This document shows positions 1 to 11,575 of a stretch of 64,000 bases of DNA, one piece after another. How positions within the stretch are numbered: position 1 is the first letter of the stretch; every line of letters begins with the position of its first letter. The notes beneath the pieces are model-generated. The model was given only the letters and a program-made list of their open reading frames with translations, was not told where the DNA came from and ran no database searches. The stretch comes from Galaxea fascicularis (taxonomy: Eukaryota; Cnidaria; Anthozoa; Scleractinia; Euphylliidae), in the NCBI GenBank assembly GCA_948470475.1, contig OX419346.1, positions 12,997,843 to 13,061,842 of the forward strand. Reading direction: 5' to 3'. Made by a program: the position numbers and the translations under genes.

Positions 1-31
1 GCAAATACTTGAAAGCGCGGCTACTATGCCG

Positions 32-39
32 TGACGTCA
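32..39. promoter_or_regulatory. CRE/ATF palindrome upstream of ESS2
   Basis: A perfect TGACGTCA octamer lies about 80 bases before the ESS2 start codon, where a promoter or 5' UTR is expected. It is the consensus site for CREB/ATF bZIP factors, common in housekeeping promoters. Function here is inferred from motif and position only. Confidence 0.5.
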
Positions 40-120
40 CTCATGAACACACGACCGACGGAAAACGCAATGTTGTCGCTGATGTTTCTTTGCATTTGTG
101 GGTAGCTGATCATCTATTCA

Positions 121-234
121 ATGGCACTGGTTAAACGGGACAACCAACAAACTGTCGCTAAGGCTCAACAGTTGGAAGGAATAAAGGACAAGAAAGATGA
201 TGTAAAAGTTCTCGATGAGGAAACTTACGTGCAG
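121..234 (+). CDS. ESS2: ESS2 coding exon 1
   Basis: 38 codons from ATG to the donor CAG|GTGAGC, phase 0. Lys/Asp-rich N-terminus ending in the conserved LDEETYVQ, the start of the ESS2 domain. Confidence 0.9.
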
Positions 235-3200
235 GTGAGCTCATGCACTGTTTCAGGATGACGAGTTTTTGCAATTTTTCTTCGGAGAAGCCGACAAAAA
301 AAATTAACCCTTCGGATTTCATTTTCAAAGGGTGCCGACAACAAATTTAGGGTTTGGATTCCAGCCATCTTTAGAAGCAGGTGCGGATAAAAAGTGGAAT
401 GACCAGTACCAAACACGACACAGTCTCGATCTTGGTCTGGAAATCTCAATTAAGTGAAATCAAATGTTAATACACTGAAGAGTAGTGTTTTTAGGCCTCC
501 CTGGGCCGTTTGAAACGCTTTTGTACTGAATCATTCTCGACTGTTGGGTTTATAAGACAGAAGAGGAGACAAGGCTTGCAAGTAAATGCCGGACAGCCCT
601 GACCTCTTCCAATTCAAACTGTAATTAACTCCAAATTTTTGAAAATCTCACCTAACTGATGACGGTTCCTGATTGAGGAGAAGATGCGTCAACTCCTCAC
701 CCAATTAGAGCTTCATCCCTCCAATAATTCCTGAGAAATTTGCTGCTAAAACCATGCATTCGGCTTTCTGGATGGGATCCAGACAAAACTAGAGATCAAA
801 AGATTTCAAGCCATGCGGGTCGTTTCAAATTGGCCAATCAGAGTTTGACAGCCAGTGACAGCTCAAAACCCTAACCCTGGATGTCAAACTCACCACACTC
901 ATAGCGTGGTCTGCTTGTGGTATAAACAACCCTGGACTGAAATAATTTTAAGATCATTTATGTTCTTAATACATTCTTCACTTTCACGGGAACATATGAA
1001 CCTACAATTGACATGCTCCCAACATCGGTGGCCTCATTTTTTTCAGGCTTCTTTATGCAGCTGTGTATAATTGTGTTCACTACTACGAGGATCAGTCTTT
1101 ATTTGATTTCGTTTACAGTGTAGTTACTGCTTTATTGACTAAGGTTCCATCTTGGTCTTATCTACTTTTGTTTGGTTGAGCTCATAAAGGGTTCCTTTTC
1201 ACATCAAATCTGTTCTCATGAAGCTGAAGATAGGTTCTACATTGGACAAGAATCTTTAAAGTTTGTAGTGATTCTGAAGCCATTAGGCAAGCAGCTTAGT
1301 CAGCAGCCTTGCGTAGTACAATAACAAAGAATGAAGCACAGTATCGGTTTGTCTTTCAGCAGTCCATGGTCCCAAAGAGATGAACATCGTTGAATTTTAA
1401 GACTGTACTGCCATATGATTATCCTTGTTTCAGGTTAATTTGATGACCTTTATAACTGGAGGGTACAGTGCGCACATTTAATTTGAGAATGTGTCTGTGC
1501 TCTGTCTAGTTGTTATGCCTCCAAGTGGCTTGGTGTTGAAAAGTTTAGCTCCTTTTTTTCACTTTAAGAAGTGTCTAGTGGAAAACAAGAGTTAGTGCAA
1601 TGAAATGTGATCTCTTATGTGAAAACTTTCCTTATGGCATCTGGCTGTAACTATTATTTATCACGCATTTAAGGTTTTTGATTTAAAAGGAACTTCCACT
1701 CTTCAGATAAGTTGACGCTAAATTGTTGGAAATGATTTCTAGATTCAAAAATTTAAAAATAAACTTGAGAGCTCTGAATAATACCTACACTGTATATAAG
1801 AGATGCCAAACAATTGATCACAGTTCCATTAAAGTGACTAAGTGTTTCACAGTAATTACAGAGTGGCAGCCATGAACAAGAACCAAAACCATGTTGTTTC
1901 TTGCATGGGCTACACAAGCATGACATAACAACGGAAACTGCTGGCCACACTGGCAATGATCACAAACAAATTAACTAGAAGCAGGAAACAAAAGGTTAAT
2001 GTTCTGAAGTCTCAATGTTCAATAACTATTATCTTCGACAGTGAGGTATCAAGCCCAGCCAGAGGGGTAGTGGGATACCAGTATACTCACTATCCCCTCC
2101 CCCCCAAAGATACCTACATGTATATACCTAAAAATCATGAAGAATTGTAAAAGGTGTGATACTAAATACGTAAAGTTATTTTGAAACAGGATACTAAATA
2201 CCTGAAAATGAACAAGTCAAATCTTAATCAGAATACCTAAAATTCAGGAAAAACTAGTGAATACTACTGGATTTTGAACAAAAATACTGTATACCTGAAT
2301 TAAAACGGCCCAGGATAGTGTATACCCAAAACCCCTGGCCGGGCCTGAGGTATAGGTTGAGTGGCTAAAGAACATTTTAAAATGGGTGAGGTTGAACTGT
2401 TGAATGGCTTAAGAATTATTTTTCAATGGCAGAAGTCAAATGGCTGAATGGCTGCAGTGTACATGTACACAAAATGTGAATGACTCGCTCAATAACAGCT
2501 ATCAAAAGCTTTCAAATAAAATTTTATAATAACATTGAATAACAGCAAGATCAAATTAATGGTTCATTACTGTATTGACAATCAAAGTCTTTTTGTGAGT
2601 AAACCAAATTTCATCTGGGAAAAAGAACAGCTGTAGATTGTGGTTTAATTTCCATAAGATGCCATTGTGTTTTGTTCATGTACAGTGTAGCTTCCCTTTT
2701 ATTTACACTGTGTCCCTGATAGGCCATCCTAGATTAGTAATTACACACTGTAGTATAGAATTCAAAGGGATGATGCAAGAACTGTCAATACTTTGATTTT
2801 TGTTGTGTGTTGTGCAGCTACCAATCAAATATGAGATTAAACTGCGAGAAAAGTAAATGAATGGTCAGTCATTCTAAAATTATCCTCCTTTTCTCAAAGT
2901 TAAAGGATTCATACTCAATCTGTCTTAACTTAGCCTGCGAGGGCAGATGTATTTCCGGTTGTCGCTTCTCTCCGCGGGCGGAGAGAAGCGACAACCGGAA
3001 ATACATCTGCCCTCGCAGGCTAGTCTTAACTGTGTCAACCATTAAAAAGTTTGGACATTGTTTGTTGTTGTTGTTGTTTTTTTGTGTGTAATTTTTTTTT
3101 CAACAAAAGAGGTGTTTGAATACACATTCTGCATTTCTAATATTAAAGGCTGGGGGCTTTAATCACCTACAGCTGTATGTTGATTTTAGCTCTTTTTTTT

Positions 3201-6200
3201 AAGTCATTCAGTTGAAGTTTTGTATGTGGCCTATGATTAAATTGGATACCATTGCCCTGTATTAATTCACCAGTTTTTGCGTTTCTTTTTCAGTAATTAA
3301 CAACATAAATTATATGTAAAAACACAGTTTCTTCTTTGCAGCATCTTTTGACTTGATAGTTGCCTGTCAAAAGTATACACAATAAGGAAAAAACTGAATT
3401 TTTGCATAGGAAAAGTCACTTAAACTTGTTTTACTAACATGAGAGTATAAAGCAGTTTTTCTAAAAAAAAAAAAAGCTTTGGAGTTTTTTGTCAAACAAA
3501 TTATTTCAGCCAGCACAAGCTCTTGTAATAAATGATTACATGTGATTGCAAGTTTATTTATCGTTATTTTACTAGTAGTATTTTTTCAGAAAGATGGTAG
3601 AAGGGACGGGAAATGTCTTGGTGAAAGGTATCAGAGAAAGAAATATTCAACCATTCCAAGAGTTTAATGAATTATTCAGCTGAAGGCAGAATATATCTTG
3701 ATTGTTAAAGTACACCTGTGAGTACATGTATTCTTGTTTGGCCTGAGCTGGCAAATCCAAGGCTGACCTGTGAGCCAGCTCATGGATGAGGAACATCACA
3801 ACACTTTGAATTTTCAACAACTTTATTTTCTTGAAAAAAACCCTGATGCACAAGAAACGTTTGCATTTTGTTGTGTTTTGTGGGAGCACATCTTTTTCAG
3901 GTAAACTAGACCCATTTACTCATTTTTAAATCATTTACTGTACACTGATATCCCTAAAGATCGACAGCGCCATAATTACACATAAATGTAAGTTACATTC
4001 GACCAAATACCCCAAACTTTTTGTTGTCTGAATTTGAACCTTGAAATTTGTAAACAGTATTCAAAAGTGATCACTTACAGGGAACTTAAAGTTTCTTACA
4101 GGTTGACAGCTCTGTTTAAATTAGGATTATAAACGTTTTTGGTTGTAATAAAATTTCTGACTATTCTGAAGGCGAGATAACATCAAAATATTTTGCGAAC
4201 TGGAGTCACAATGTTCTTGAATGATTCTGGTGCACAAGTTCATTTACAAACATCAGTCTGCTTAAAACCTTTGCTTTGTAAGAGTAGATATTTAATTCAT
4301 CTATTTATGCTTTGTGCTGTACTTAACTTGGGAATGACTTTCTAAACATGATTTTTTTTGCCTGAACAGATCAACTTCTTGTCAGGCCAAAACTTGACCC
4401 TTGCCTGGCAAATCACATCCTCACAGAGAAAAATACACATATTTGCATGCTTGTGCTTTTGTCCAATGTTGAATATACTTTCACAAAATTAATAATAAAA
4501 AAAATATATTATTGTTATACTGATTGTTTAAGCCAATGGATATAGACTTTCTGAGCAAGATCGATGTTTTGGCTTGGAAGGATATTTATTTGCAAATTAT
4601 TAAGCATTCACCTTAATCCAAGTTTAATGAATAAATTAATAGGAATGGAGTGAGTGAATTTGCCCACACCACAACCTGCTATACCTCATGGCATGACTAC
4701 ATCATTCATGAGCTAAAAAGGGGAGTCCAAAGTTTTACTGTCATAGACAGCTAAAAGAACAAAATTAAAAAAAACTATCAGGAAGAGGTTAACTCTATTT
4801 TTGTTTGAAAAAGGACAAAAACAGTTTCAAGACTACCATAACTGTCTGTTTTCTTTTCTTGTGGTCTTATCTCGTACAGTGTATCTGTTTGGTTCAACAC
4901 TGTAGCTACACAATTGACATGTTAAAGTAAATCAAAGTGTTCACCATTTTTGCAGCCTCACTTCAATATTGCTATAATCTTGGACAAAACTGTTGAGAAA
5001 AATAGTAACAGAATGACATCTACTCACAAACTAGACAGACCTTAACTTCTCCCCCAATCAATGTTGTATTACATAGTTTCTTTTACATATGTAGTTTAAT
5101 GGGTTTTGGGGTGGTGAAATGTCCCATTTTCTCAATGAATTTTGTCCAAGATTGTAGATTTAAAAAAATTTGTACATCTTTCTTAAAAAGCAGGCCACTT
5201 GATCAGCATTATAGTATATCTCATGTTTTGTTTTCATCAGTCTCTGAATAAAATCATACAAAGAGACTTCTTTCCAGAGCTTCCAAAGTTGAGGGCACAA
5301 CATGAATACTTGGATGCTGTTGAACATAATGATATAGAGAAACTGAGGGAAATATCAGCCAGGTATCAAGTATCTCAAACTCCAGGAAGCAGACTGGGTG
5401 AGTGTGCACATAGCTGAGAGACCAGCAGTGTAAGGTCTCATTGGGCAGATAATTATGTTTGCATGAACATAAATAATTATTGGCAAAGTACATGTATCTC
5501 AGGCCTGTTTGTAGGCTGCAGAGTCAGTGAGTATGTTGTCATCTTCTGTAAAAGGTTTCATGGTTAAAAATATACTATCAAAATATACTGCAAAGTATGT
5601 CTACAATTTGTTGCAATAACCAAGATTCATAGAGGTTGTTAATCTCTTAGGAGTAAAATGTAGACCTTTGTGTTTATAAATTATTTTGTCTGGATGTTCA
5701 ATTACAGTAGCCTCATTATTATATGTTGAACTCACTATCCCCTTTCTGATTTGCTGAAAGTGTACACTGAATTTTCAAAATCAGTGCTGGTGACAGCATC
5801 TAGCTGCAGACAATCATATCAAGGACACTCAAGGTCACATGTATGACCATGGTACATGTTTTCTAAGAGTAATCATGTTGAGTTCATGTACTTTATCTCG
5901 CTTGCCATCAGTAAAGAAGCAAAATGACATCCAGGTTTGCAAGTGAATGTTTACTGGACATCATGACAAATTTTTCATTGTGTCAGGTGTGTTAGACTTC
6001 TTTTGTTTCTCCATAAACACAAGTTGCCAACAAGAGAAACTTGAGTTTTTTTGCATATGTTATTTCGTGAAAACGAAGAGGAAATCAGCAACAACAACAA
6101 CAAAAAATACAGAGCAATGTTTCTTAACTGGAATGAAGTCCACATGCCAAATTTCAGCTACTTTTGAGCACACTGAAATTCGACCAAAAACGAGGAGGAC

Positions 6201-9200
6201 ATTCTTGCCCTGAGCCCTTCAATTATTATTAGATTCTGTTTTTGTGAAAGCCAGAACAATGGAGCCAAAGGCTGAGGCTGATAACTTTTGAGTCACCTCT
6301 CACCTCCCTGATAACTCTTACTCTCACAAAAACACCCAATAATAATTATTGGGTGTTTCGTTTATAATTTCCTTGAATTACAGTACCTTTTATAAATAAT
6401 GGCCAGTGATTAAAGAGTATATGGGTTAATTCTTACATTCTAAATGTCATTGTTTCTGTACAAACCTATACCTGTACACATGTGTATACATTTAGGCCAG
6501 GCTCCTAAGAGGTTGCTTAATCTTTAATTCCATAAGTAGCAACGAAAATCAGAATATTGAAGGTACATGTAAATGCACTACATGTAGTGGAGCTGGAAAA
6601 CCACAGATGATCTCATACACATGGTACTATATACATGTACATGTACATTGATAAGTAGGAAGTAGGCCAACTTCTGAGAGAGAGACTTCTTTTCAGCCAT
6701 TGTCACACAAAGGGCTTGTTTGAATGTTTGTACAAAACGTTCAGCCAGTCCATTTGTCACTGGGTGGTATGGGGCTGACCTAATGTGGTTGATACCATTC
6801 CTCCTCATTAATACTTGGAATTCCTCTGTGATAAATTGTGGTCCATTGTCACTGACAAGTTGTTCAGGTAAGCTGTGTACAGTGAAAAGTTTCCTCAGTT
6901 CCTCAATGGTTCTTGTGGAGCTTGTTGAGGCCATGGGAATAACCTCAGGCCATTTAGAGTGTGCATCTACAACAATTAAAAACATTGTTCCTAAGAACAG
7001 GCCTGCAAAATCAATGTGGATGCGCTGCCAGGGGCATGCTGGGAACATTTCCTTGTACTTCTCAACAGGTAGTGTAGATACCACTGAACCAGTGTCTAGT
7101 TCCATCTTCAGGATTTGGCCGTTAACCTTTGGTGACACCCAGATAACGTCACCAACTGCCTGGTTAATATTGTTGACTTCAAGGATCCGATCAAGCTGTC
7201 AACATCAAGCTCATCAGTCATCTCAAAGCAATGTAATTTTCGGTTCTCTTCCTTTGGTCTTCCTCAACTGGTGGATTGTTGACCCTTTCCTGAACGGCAA
7301 ACTTGTTGGATGTGCCCCACTTTTCTGCATTTTCAGTAGAATTTATTCCTGAAATAACTCTGGGTTGATGCGTGTTCACTGGAACCACATTGATAACAGT
7401 GAGGTATCGACTTGACCTCCTCTTTCATCGTGTTTGCTTTCTCTTTACCCTTGGTCAACTTGTTTACTTCCATCTCTTTCTTCCCCTGTAGTTCTAGTGT
7501 GTCCTTTGCTGCCACTTCAAGTGCTAAGGCAATTTTCATTGCTTTGCCCAATGATAAACTTGGTGCAAAGAGTAGTCGCTTCTGGATAAGTTCATTGTGT
7601 AGTCCACAAAAAAGTCGATCCTTTAATGAGTCATCTAAGTTCATTCCAAATTCACAATTGCTGGATTGCATGTGATGTCATGTTGGCCATGTTGGTGGTC
7701 AAGAATAATAGTCTGTCTCTCCGCTGGGAACTGAACTTTATTTTTATGCAAATTCTGCAAAATAAATTGTATTGTTTTGACCACCAACACGGCCGCCTTG
7801 TCGCATGAGTGAAATCAAGCAATACAGTTACAATTTCCTTAATTCAGCCTTATATTTAGCTTCATGCCACTTATTTTTCATCTTTAATTTCGTTGGCGAT
7901 GAAATACTGTTCCACTCTTTCAACGTCGGCATTCCAGTGATCACTAGTTTCATAGAAGGCTTCTATCTTCCCAATCGGCATTGTGGCAGAGGTTCAAACC
8001 GTTTCTTTTCACAGCGGAGAGCCCTCATCACTAATCTATTGTGTCTCGTACAGAGATTCAAACTTTTTAATCAGGCATGGCAGTAAAATACAGGGAAGGT
8101 TGCGCACATGGTGTGCATGCACGTAACATCAACAAGGCCGCTGGTCAACTGATACTTGTTAGTCATTTGACATCAAAGGATGATTTGGTGGCAATGCAAT
8201 ATCTGCACAATTATAAGTTATAAATTTTAAAATATTAATACTAATGCAGGGTCCCTTAAACGATTCACACTATTTTTGTGTTTTGATTCCCACAGCTACC
8301 CCCACTACATTTGAAACTCCAAATACAGTCCATGGAACCCCAGCACCACCCCACAATGCCCTAAACAATGACAGAGAAGTGACTGCAACTGAAAATAAAT
8401 CATGTGGCAAGAATGATGAATCTGATCTAACGCTGGACAAGTTTCTAGCAAAAAACACAAGTGAAGACAACACTTCATTTGAACAAATTATGGAAACATC
8501 CATACAGAAACATAGGGAAAAATATCAGTGGCTTTATGAAAGAGAACAAGAACAGAAAGAAAAAAAGGAGAAGATCCTGGCTTTGCCAGCTCCTGAAGAT
8601 GGTGATCAGTTTAAGTATGAGGACAGACCATCAATGATAGAAACATGGAATTACACCAACAAAAATGCACTTATGTATTACCCTGAGGGGGTTGATGCAT
8701 CTACACAGGAGAAAATAGAGGGAAAATATACTAAAAGACAGCAAATAGTGCATGCAAACAGCAGGTTTAACAAGGATCCATTTCCTGATGAGAACTGTGA
8801 TGACAAGCTGGCTGCTGCTGCTGCAACTCGTTCAGCTAAACAACAAGGCAAGGTAGGAGTGGATGGTCTTGTGCAGGGGAGCAATGAATCACCCAAAGTT
8901 AAGGGGTATGGTTTTGTGGCCACACCTTCACCTGCTCCAGGTATGTACCTCATAGTGAGTAATAATACAATTATTGTATTAACATGAAGCCAGCAAGCTT
9001 TCAATGTGACTGTGTGCAGCATAATAAAAATAATATATTATTTAATAATAATATTTGTCTGTGTTTGATATGTCATCAGGTGTAGATGCATCACCACTTA
9101 TGACATGGGGAAGCATAGAAGGCACTCCATTTCGCTTGGATGGTGGTGACACTCCTGTCACTGGTACCCCTGGGCCAACCTTTAAAATGCCTGAACCAAA

Positions 9201-10071
9201 GAAAAGGGATCAGTTGGGTCAGGCACTGGCAGAGAGGGTCAGCAGACAACACAGGGAGAAAAGACGACAAGCTCTAGCAAAGGCCACTGCCTTAATTGGC
9301 AGGTATAATTTATAATACTTGAATTTTTGTTTGCATGTACATTGTGTCTTTGTTAGATGTTCCCGGTACTATACAGTAAACAGCTTGTTCTGGTAATCTC
9401 TGGCTAGAAGCATAGTTTGCCTGGAAATATAACTTTGCAGCCCAATATTACTGACAATGCTATTCAACAATAGATTGAAGTGTCAAGGTGTTGATATCTC
9501 TCCATTTGAAAAACCACTTAACTGAGTTGGGTAGTATGGTGGTCTAAAATTGATTTTTGTCTCCCTTGTCTCAGGTTTATTAGCATAGTCTGGAAAAAAG
9601 CAAATTTAAAAATGAATGGTATTGAAAATTTTTTAACCAAGAACAAAATCCACAGACGACCAGCATTTCTAAACTGTCATGAAAACATGATGTGAATCTA
9701 AACGTTGAAGTTTGACAGCGCCCTTCAGCCAGTGTTTTTTTTTTTGTGTGTTGAACTGCATCACTCTGCTTTTCAATGTGTACTGTTTCTCCTTGTGACA
9801 CAGGAGTCCCAAGCATATGAACTCTGTTGAGCGCCTGGGGCAGATGTCACCAGCTGCACAGAGATTAGCATCACAGAGGCTAGGAATCAGAACAGGAACT
9901 GACAAATCCTTAGCAGCAAGTTACACGCCATCACCTTCTCAACGGTTATCAGTTGGCAGCACACCCACTCGATCTCATCCGTCAACACCTTCCACAGCAC
10001 AGGATCATAATTCCACGCCATCTCAGAGTGTATCCCTCACAGATAACCTACTCAATCTGCCTAAACACTGA
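121..10071 (+). CDS. ESS2: ESS2 (DGCR14-like) splicing factor gene, five coding exons
   Basis: Complete gene for the ESS2/DGCR14/Es2 family, a nuclear protein associated with the spliceosomal C complex. Coding exons are 121-234, 5241-5397, 8296-8940, 9080-9302 and 9804-10071. They total 1,407 nt, giving 468 aa against about 476 in human. All introns are GT-AG and the phases join without a break. Family hallmarks in order: the N-terminal LDEETYVQ segment; IIQRDFFPELPKLRAQ in exon 2; SDLTLDKFLAKNTSEDN-type and NALMYYPEGV segments in exon 3; GFVATPSPAPG at the exon 3/4 border; PLMTWGSIEGTPFRLDG and TPGPTFKMPEP in exon 4; SPAAQRLASQRLG, ASYTPSPSQR and the C-terminal LTDNLLNLP in exon 5. The ATG at 121 is the first Met in frame and matches the family start region. 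The reading frame shows no lesion. The call rests on recognised family sequence. Confidence 0.95.
2043..2352. repeat. Possible MITE with degenerate inverted ends
   Basis: The ends, near 2045-2080 and 2315-2350, are imperfect inverted copies sharing a GCCCRGCCAG.GGGGT core followed by GGGATAcc/GGGTATA. The interior repeats ATACTAAATACCTGA-like phrases. The ends are degenerate, so the boundaries are approximate. Confidence 0.35.
2931..3022. mobile_element. Perfect 45-bp palindrome with 9-bp TSD (foldback MITE)
   Basis: Arms 2931-2975 and 2978-3022 are perfect reverse complements with a 2-base centre. The ends read TAGCCTGCGAGGG / CCCTCGCAGGCTA. The element is bracketed by direct repeats GTCTTAACT at 2922-2930 and 3023-3031, so it inserted with a 9-bp duplication. 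That length is typical of Mutator-like (MULE) transposases, so a MULE-type MITE reduced almost to its terminal repeats is the likeliest identity. Arms and TSD are direct observations; the family is inference. Confidence 0.85.
5241..5397 (+). CDS. ESS2: ESS2 coding exon 2
   Basis: Acceptor TTTTCATCAG, donor CTGG|GTGAGT, 157 nt. Encodes the most conserved stretch, IIQRDFFPELPKLRAQHEYL, followed by a charged helix. The exon leaves a phase-1 base that is completed by exon 3. Confidence 0.93.
6330..6358. repeat. Short perfect palindrome
   Basis: Two 14-base arms starting AAACACCCAATAAT around a single base. It could extrude as a hairpin or be the collapsed end of a MITE. No duplication was recognised beside it. 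Confidence 0.7.
6575..7675 (-). mobile_element. Broken Ty3/gypsy LTR retrotransposon remnant
   Basis: The minus strand encodes, 5' to 3', a gag fragment (7671-7333) and a pol fragment (7138-6578). The gag part has a short Lys/Glu-rich stretch and a zinc-knuckle start, CYQCGSSEH, whose last cysteine is lost. The pol fragment begins with a protease-like LDTGS motif and jumps directly into an integrase core with IDFAG, SDNGPQF and PYHPVTNGLAERFVQTFK, i.e. the DDE residues. Reverse transcriptase and RNase H are missing between them, so this is an internally deleted copy. No LTRs were recognised. It lies antisense in ESS2 intron 2. Confidence 0.85.
7685..7794. repeat. Small MITE-like inverted repeat element
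   Basis: Ends 7685-7702 and 7777-7794 are inverted copies, GGCC[A/G]TGTTGGTGGTCAA, with one mismatch, around about 74 bp of AT-rich DNA. No coding capacity. A target duplication is not clear. Confidence 0.6.
8296..8940 (+). CDS. ESS2: ESS2 coding exon 3
   Basis: Acceptor TTCCCACAG, donor CTCCAG|GTATGT, 645 nt, the largest exon. Encodes the TFETP segment, the TSEDNTSFEQIMETS motif, a Lys/Glu-rich helix, the NKNALMYYPEGVD motif and GFVATPSPAP. An Ala run (LAAAAAT) sits where human ESS2 also has a short Ala run. Confidence 0.95.
9080..9302 (+). CDS. ESS2: ESS2 coding exon 4
   Basis: Acceptor TGTCATCAG, donor GGCAG|GTATAA, 223 nt. Encodes SPLMTWG, TPFRLDG, TPGPTFKMPEP and a basic helix rich in Arg, Lys and Gln. 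It starts and ends in phases that match exons 3 and 5. Confidence 0.94.
9303..9803 (+). other. ESS2 intron 4
   Basis: About 500 bp between exons 4 and 5. It contains a T9-T10 run near 9736-9745. Nothing else was recognised. Confidence 0.8.
9804..10071 (+). CDS. ESS2: ESS2 terminal coding exon
   Basis: Acceptor GTGACACAG, 268 nt to the TGA stop. Ser/Thr/Pro-rich tail with SPAAQRL and ASYTPSPSQR (possible proline-directed phosphorylation sites) and the family C-terminus LTDNLLNLP. No AATAAA signal is obvious directly downstream. Confidence 0.92.
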
Positions 10072-10207
10072 CACACCTCTAAAATATGCAAAGCTTGAAT
10101 TTGAAAAACTGCGGTGTGAAAGAAAGCTAAAAAAGAATTTTGAAATGGATGAACCATTAAGCTGTAAAGTATGATAATGTACAGCACAGAATAATCAAAG
10201 TACTTAC

Positions 10208-10353
10208 GTAGTTGTTTTGTCTGTTTCATTGTCGATCCATGTTACTTCGCCATCCCTTCCTCCTAATTTTCGCGCTGTGGGCTTATGACCTGTGACACCT
10301 TGTTTGTAGTATTCGAAGTGTATTTGAGTTCTCTCCACTTTCTGGGCTGCCTC
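10208..10353 (-). other. Possible exon of a convergent minus-strand gene
   Basis: On the minus strand an open frame runs from a CAG acceptor-like site to ACTAC|GTAAGT. It includes the strings HFEYYKQGVTGHKPTARKLG and GRDGEVTWIDNETDKTT, which look coding in composition. I do not recognise the family. It could be the end of a neighbouring gene converging on ESS2, or part of a repeat. Confidence 0.25.
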
Positions 10354-10760
10354 CTGTTTTTACCCGACAACCTAATCTTAGTGCATCTATTCGAGAACAT
10401 CTTTCTCCAGCTGGGCTTGTCGTACTGGTGAGTGTTGATTGGTTTACGTTCAATCTTGATAAGTGCCAGGCTTGATATAAGCCCCGGCCGGACCAACACT
10501 CCGGGTCTTTATCTAATAACTGAGTGCTTCCTTTAGTTAGACTTTCTAGTCTTCTCGGATAAACCGGAGGTCCCGTCTCACAACTCTTCACAATTGATTC
10601 TGTGGGACGTTAAAAACTCACTAAGGACGTAACGAACCCTGGCTGTGACCACCCCTAGTGCTGACCTCCTACCAGCATGTGGTCGGCCTGGCTGGGTTAA
10701 CTTGAAGGGCTTCTGCGTGAATGAGACCACAAAAACACATACACCCAGAAGTCAAGCTAC
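10354..10760. other. Unassigned interval
   Basis: No gene, RNA or repeat that I can name. The overlapping short minus-strand frames here are unsupported. The Penelope-like arm begins at about its right edge. Confidence 0.5.
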
Positions 10761-11575
10761 TTGCCGGGTGCTGGGACCTTCACCAAGACTAAGGTAAAGG
10801 GGGTAGTTTCTAAAGAAGCTGTGGTGCTGCGTCATTGGGAAAGTTGTACACAAAAATTTGTTTTTATCAACGGAGTTGATAATGTGAATTGACCACCGGA
10901 CAGGGATTCTAAAAGCTGACGTTTCGAGCGTTTGCCCTTCTTCAGAGTGAATCAAGGAATTATGTGTTGTGTGTAGTGGACAAGGAGCTACGCTATTGGT
11001 GATAACATGGCAACGTGAAAAATAGGAATACGTTTATTGAGTGAAAAGCGTTCATTAATACCGTGGAGATTAAGGGTGCCGATTTGGAAGATAAATTTTT
11101 GTTCTAGATTCTTGCGGCTTTCCATCGTACCTTGATGTGGGGAAAGGCCGCAGATAGCCATGTGTTGTTTGGAGTGGTTATGGTTATTAAAATAACGAAC
11201 GACTGGCTTAGATGCATCCTTGTCATTCTTCTCAACGTCGCGAAGTCGGTCTCTTTAGTCGTCTTCCTGTCTTCAAGGGATCTTTACTTGAAAAAGTTGG
11301 GTTTGTTAAAAAAAACCTACAGGTTAATTCACGTTCAAAAACAGACACGGGTGATTGTTTGCAATTCAATTCGACGGGTATCCAGCAGGTAGATAAATCG
11401 TAAGCATACTGAATGCGTCTGGTGTCGTTAACCCTCAACGTTCTACCGTGGTAATCTATACAACACTGTCTATACAACACTTCACACTTCTTAATCGTCA
11501 TAGTACGGTTTGGATTGGAGACTCTCGAGCGGCTCTGGTTGTTTAGCCACAACCATAATGTTCGAAAGCAAGGCC
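10760..11575 (-). mobile_element. Penelope-like element fragment (left, inverted arm)
   Basis: Read on the minus strand this matches, in opposite orientation, the block at 12398-13330. The shared segments include ATCAACTCCGTTGATAAAA-type ends, a hammerhead-like motif, GGAATACRTTTATTGARTG, and a segment with GGCTCTGGTTGTTTAG. The terminal organisation with a hammerhead in the LTR-like end is that described for Penelope-like retroelements. A short minus-strand frame (11552-11232) overlaps it but I cannot assign its protein. Confidence 0.55.
10905..10953 (-). ncRNA. Hammerhead-ribozyme-like motif (type I)
   Basis: The minus strand has the hammerhead core in order: CTGAAGA (the CUGANGA box), GGGC-AAAC-GCTC as a 4-bp stem II with its loop, GAAA, a minimal stem III, and GTC as cleavage site. 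Outer GATTC/GAATC pieces close stem I. Minimal type I hammerheads with a very short stem III are known from Penelope-like elements. Activity is not shown by sequence alone. Confidence 0.6.

Larger units (their letters stand above)
235..5240 (+). other. ESS2 intron 1
   Basis: A 5-kb AT-rich intron with no supported gene. It holds the palindromic element at 2931-3022, a probable MITE at 2043-2352 and a short (TTG)n/T-rich run near 3060-3100. The short open frames in it look like chance. Confidence 0.8.
5398..8295 (+). other. ESS2 intron 2
   Basis: A 2.9-kb intron holding a palindrome (6330-6358), a Ty3/gypsy remnant (6575-7675, minus strand) and a small inverted-repeat element (7685-7794). The rest is AT-rich and shows no gene. 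Confidence 0.8.

Noticed and set aside
2861..3091. A 76-residue plus-strand frame in ESS2 intron 1
   Set aside because: It is created by the palindromic element and the following T-rich tract.
10263..10591. Two overlapping ~100-residue minus-strand frames
   Set aside because: No recognisable motif and Arg/Ser-rich chance composition; only the shorter splice-bounded frame at 10208-10353 was kept, at low confidence.
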